A DNA stretch of 64,000 nucleotides, taken from assembly GCF_003660455.1 (NCBI RefSeq), contig NZ_QZVR01000001.1:558001-622000 (forward strand). The letters run 5' to 3'. Below the pieces are notes generated by a model. It was given only the letters and a program-made list of their open reading frames with translations, was not told the origin of the DNA and searched no databases. Source of the DNA: Nocardioides ferulae. GTDB lineage: Bacteria > Actinomycetota > Actinomycetes > Propionibacteriales > Nocardioidaceae. A program made the position numbers and the translations under genes. Position 1 is the stretch's first letter. Each line of letters opens with the position of its first letter. Positions 61,776-64,000 of this stretch are shown here, in pieces.

Positions 61776-63298
61776 CGCACGTACCTCGGGGTCCACACAC
61801 CCGCCGGCGACACCCGGGTGGCAGACGCCCCGACGATCAGCAGGCACTTCATGTCGATGGAGTCCGGGTCCAGCTCGCCGAGCGTGGTCACCGTCAGCGA
61901 CTCCTCCGCACGGCCCACGTCGCGGCCGACCACGACCACGGTCTCGGGGCTGCGATGCTCCAGCAGCACCTCACGGGCGACGGCGACCTGCTCGGTGCGA
62001 CTGCGCGAGGCGGGGTTGTAGACCGCGAGCACCAGGTCCGCCTCGGCCACGGCCCGCAGCCGCCGCTCGACCACCGCCCACGGCTTGAGTCGGTCCGAGA
62101 GGCTGAGCACCGCGAAGTCCGCGCCGACCGGCGCCCCCGCCCGGGCGGCGACAGCCTGGACGGCGCTGAGGCCGGGCAGCACCCGCACCGCGACGTCGGC
62201 GTACGCCGGGTCCTCGGCCGCCTCGAAGACCGCGGCGGCCATCCCGAAGACACCGGCGTCACCACCCGAGACCACCGCGACCCGCTCCCCGCTCAGCGCC
62301 AGGTCCAGTGCACACCGGGCACGATCCACCTCGACGGTGTTGCCCGACGCGTGCCGGGTCAGCCCCGGGCGCTGCGGCACCCGGGCGAGGTAGGGCGCAT
62401 AGCCGACCACGTGGTCGACCTCGGCCAACGCCGCGCTCACTTCGGGGGTCTGCCAGGCGTCGGGACCGGGGCCGATGCCGACGACCAGCAGCTCGGCCGA
62501 TGCACGGCGGTCGGCGCCCGACGACGCCGACGCGGTCACCGGCCCCTCGTCTGGCTCCCGGGAGCGGCGGCCGTTGCGGCTGTCGCCGGTGACCACCACG
62601 AGCGAGAAGTAGGGAACCCGTGCCTCGTCGACGTCGGCGACCGGCAGCCAGCGCTCCTCGGGCATCGAGGCGCGCTCGACGTAGAGGGCCTGCTCGAGCC
62701 GGCCGGCCGCCGCGAGCGCCCGGCGTACCGCCGGGAAGGTGCGGCCGAGCTTCATGATGATCGCGCCGTCGGTGTCGGCCAGGCGGCGGGCCAGCTCCGG
62801 CTCCGGGAGGGTGCCGGGCAGCACCGTGAGCACGTCGGTCTGGCGCACCAACGGGCTGGCCACGGTGGCGGCGGCCGCGAGGAACGCGGGCACGCCGGCG
62901 ACGATCTCGGTGTCGTAGCGGGCCGAGAGCCGGTCGTGCATGTACATGTAGGAGCCGTAGAAGAGCGGGTCGCCCTCGGCGAGCAGGACGACGTCGCGTC
63001 CGGCGTCGAGGTGGGCGGCCAGCCGGCCCGCGGACTTCTCGTAGAACTCCGCGATCGCGCCGGCGTACCCGCCGGGGTGGTCGGTCGTGCCCGTCGTCAC
63101 CGGGTAGGTCAGCCGCTCCTCGACCACGGACCCGGGGATCAGCTCGGCGGCGATCCGGCGGGCGTTGGACTCCTTGCCGCGGGCGGCGTGGTAGGCGACC
63201 ACGTCGGCCCGGGCGATCAGCCGGGCGGCCTTGAGCGTGATCAGCTCGGGGTCGCCGGGCCCGACGCCGACGCCGGCGAAGCGGCCGGGCCTGCTCAC
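61772..63298 (-). CDS. cobIJ: Fused precorrin-2 C20- and precorrin-3B C17-methyltransferase
   Basis: 508 residues. CobI covers about 1-235 (AGVGVGPGDPELITLKAARL near 8-27, LLAEGDPLFYGSYMYM near 98-113). CobJ covers about 265-508 (LLVVGIGPGPDAWQTPE near 271-287, VVSGGDAGVFGMA near 337-349). The joint (about 236-265) is Arg/Ser/Glu-rich. CobIJ fusions are known in actinobacteria. GTG at 63298 overlaps the cobH stop. Confidence 0.92.
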   Translation of the reverse strand: MSRPGRFAGVGVGPGDPELITLKAARLIARADVVAYHAARGKESNARRIAAELIPGSVVEERLTYPVTTGTTDHPGGYAGAIAEFYEKSAGRLAAHLDAGRDVVLLAEGDPLFYGSYMYMHDRLSARYDTEIVAGVPAFLAAAATVASPLVRQTDVLTVLPGTLPEPELARRLADTDGAIIMKLGRTFPAVRRALAAAGRLEQALYVERASMPEERWLPVADVDEARVPYFSLVVVTGDSRNGRRSREPDEGPVTASASSGADRRASAELLVVGIGPGPDAWQTPEVSAALAEVDHVVGYAPYLARVPQRPGLTRHASGNTVEVDRARCALDLALSGERVAVVSGGDAGVFGMAAAVFEAAEDPAYADVAVRVLPGLSAVQAVAARAGAPVGADFAVLSLSDRLKPWAVVERRLRAVAEADLVLAVYNPASRSRTEQVAVAREVLLEHRSPETVVVVGRDVGRAEESLTVTTLGELDPDSIDMKCLLIVGASATRVSPAGVWTPRYVR

Positions 63299-63999
63299 TC
63301 CGCCTCCTGGGCCAGGGCGTTGAGCGCGGACGACGCCATGGCCGACCCGCCCCGGCGGCCGTGGACGGTGACGTAGGGGATCTCGATCCCGTGGTCGCGA
63401 GAGAGGTCGGCCAGCGCCTGCTTGGACTCCGCGGCGCCGATGAACCCGACCGGGCAGCCGACGATCGCGGCGGGGTGCGGCGCACCGTCGAGGAGCAGCT
63501 CGAGCAGGTGGAACAGCGCGGTCGGGGCGTTGCCGACCGCGACCACCGCGCCTTCGAGCTGCGGCTCCCACAACGAGACCGCCGCCGCGGTGCGGGTGGT
63601 CCCCCACTGCTCGGCCAGGTCGGGCACCCGCGGGTCGTCGAGGGTGCAGACCACGTCGTTGTCGGCGGGGAGCCGGCTGCGGGTGACGCCGCGGGCCACC
63701 ATCGTGGCGTCGCAGAGGATCGGCGCGCCCGCCTCGAGGGCGGCGCGGGCGGTCGCCACCAGCGCAGGATGCACGTCGAGGTCGCGGGTGAGGTCGACCT
63801 GGCCGCTGCCGTGGATCATCCGGACGGCCAGCCGCTCGGCGTCGGCGGGCACCCGCGACAGGTCGGCCTCGCGGCGGATGGTGGCGAAGGAGTCGCGGTA
63901 GATCGCGGCCCCCTGGTCGAGGTACGGGTAGCGCCGGCCGGGGCGGCGCGGGCCCCGGGCGGTGGGCGGGGCGGTGGGCGGGGCGGCAGGCGGGGTCAT
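63295..63999 (-). CDS. cobH: Precorrin-8X methylmutase
   Basis: 234 residues. It moves the C11 methyl to C12 to give hydrogenobyrinic acid. YPYLDQGAAIYRDSFATIR near 24-42, the active-site His in RMIHGSGQVDL near 60-70, and VGCPVGFIGAAESKQAL near 179-195. The N terminus has a PPTA-type repeat (about residues 3-14). ATG at 63999 is one base from the window end and could overlap an upstream stop (ATGA). Confidence 0.9.
   Translation of the reverse strand: MTPPAAPPTAPPTARGPRRPGRRYPYLDQGAAIYRDSFATIRREADLSRVPADAERLAVRMIHGSGQVDLTRDLDVHPALVATARAALEAGAPILCDATMVARGVTRSRLPADNDVVCTLDDPRVPDLAEQWGTTRTAAAVSLWEPQLEGAVVAVGNAPTALFHLLELLLDGAPHPAAIVGCPVGFIGAAESKQALADLSRDHGIEIPYVTVHGRRGGSAMASSALNALAQEAE
63959..63994. 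repeat. Three 12-bp tandem units in the cobH start region
   Basis: GCGGTGGGCGGG occurs twice (63959-63982) and a third time with two changes (63983-63994). They encode the Pro-Pro-Thr-Ala repeats at the CobH N terminus. Confidence 0.7.
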
Positions 64000-64000
64000 C

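Noticed and set aside
1..64000. tRNA, rRNA or CRISPR elements
   Set aside because: No cloverleaf-like segment, no rRNA signature and no regularly spaced repeats were seen; tandem repeats found are short coding repeats in bluB and cobH.

Overview
The window is very GC-rich, uses many GTG starts, and is packed with 1-4 bp start/stop overlaps. It carries two DUF222/HNH (13E12-type) genes, a quinol-type NO reductase, a GH10/GH3 xylan operon and an aerobic (late cobalt insertion) cobalamin pathway. This points to an actinobacterium, most like Nocardioides and relatives. That placement is from gene content and is not a database result. I see no rRNA, tRNA, CRISPR array, intact insertion sequence or prophage.

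Region 1 (0.1-7.7 kb) is mixed: a DUF1800/DUF1501 pair with a Tat signal on the second protein, a spermidine-synthase-like methyltransferase-fold protein, small hypothetical genes, a methionine-rich LppM-type lipoprotein, a perfect 20-bp-stem terminator and an exported 5'-nucleotidase. Region 2 (7.7-16.4 kb) is a redox block: an SDR reductase, a fatty acyl-ACP-reductase-like protein with a large N-terminal extension, polyphosphate kinase 2, and a four-gene 2-oxoacid:ferredoxin oxidoreductase operon ending in a GltD-ferredoxin fusion. Both transcription units of this block carry a 14-bp palindrome resembling the DosR/OsdR (hypoxia/dormancy) box. Region 3 (16.5-21.6 kb) holds a DUF222/HNH gene, a decayed stretch, a divergent TetR/P450 pair with four shared TGAGAC half-sites, and an M23 peptidase.

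Region 4 (21.6-35.4 kb) is a pentose/xylan locus. A ROK regulator faces xylA-xylB-mutarotase. A six-gene convergent operon encodes a sugar ABC transporter (binding protein and two permeases, no ATPase), a LacI regulator, a GH3 glycosidase and an acetylxylan-esterase-like enzyme. A cytoplasmic GH10 xylanase is divergent from it. Together they suggest import of xylo-oligosaccharides, intracellular trimming and deacetylation, then xylose to xylulose 5-phosphate. Region 5 (35.5-41.1 kb) has a degenerate tyrosine-recombinase-like gene, then a tightly overlapping operon of qNOR, a membrane protein with a transposase-like zinc-ribbon motif, an SPFH protein and a small membrane protein.

Region 6 (41.1-64.0 kb) is cobalamin synthesis: cobU, cobN, cobF, cobQ, cobK, cbtAB, a CbiX-like/2Fe-2S fusion, cobD, a cobB-cobC fusion, cobO, cobA, a ChlI-ChlD-type chelatase subunit, cobL, bluB, cobM, cobIJ and cobH. 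Four B12 riboswitches control it, including a back-to-back divergent pair. A second DUF222/HNH gene sits inside this cluster and shares a near-identical 29-bp upstream element with the first. CobG, CobS/CobV-type synthase and CobT phosphoribosyltransferase are not in the window.
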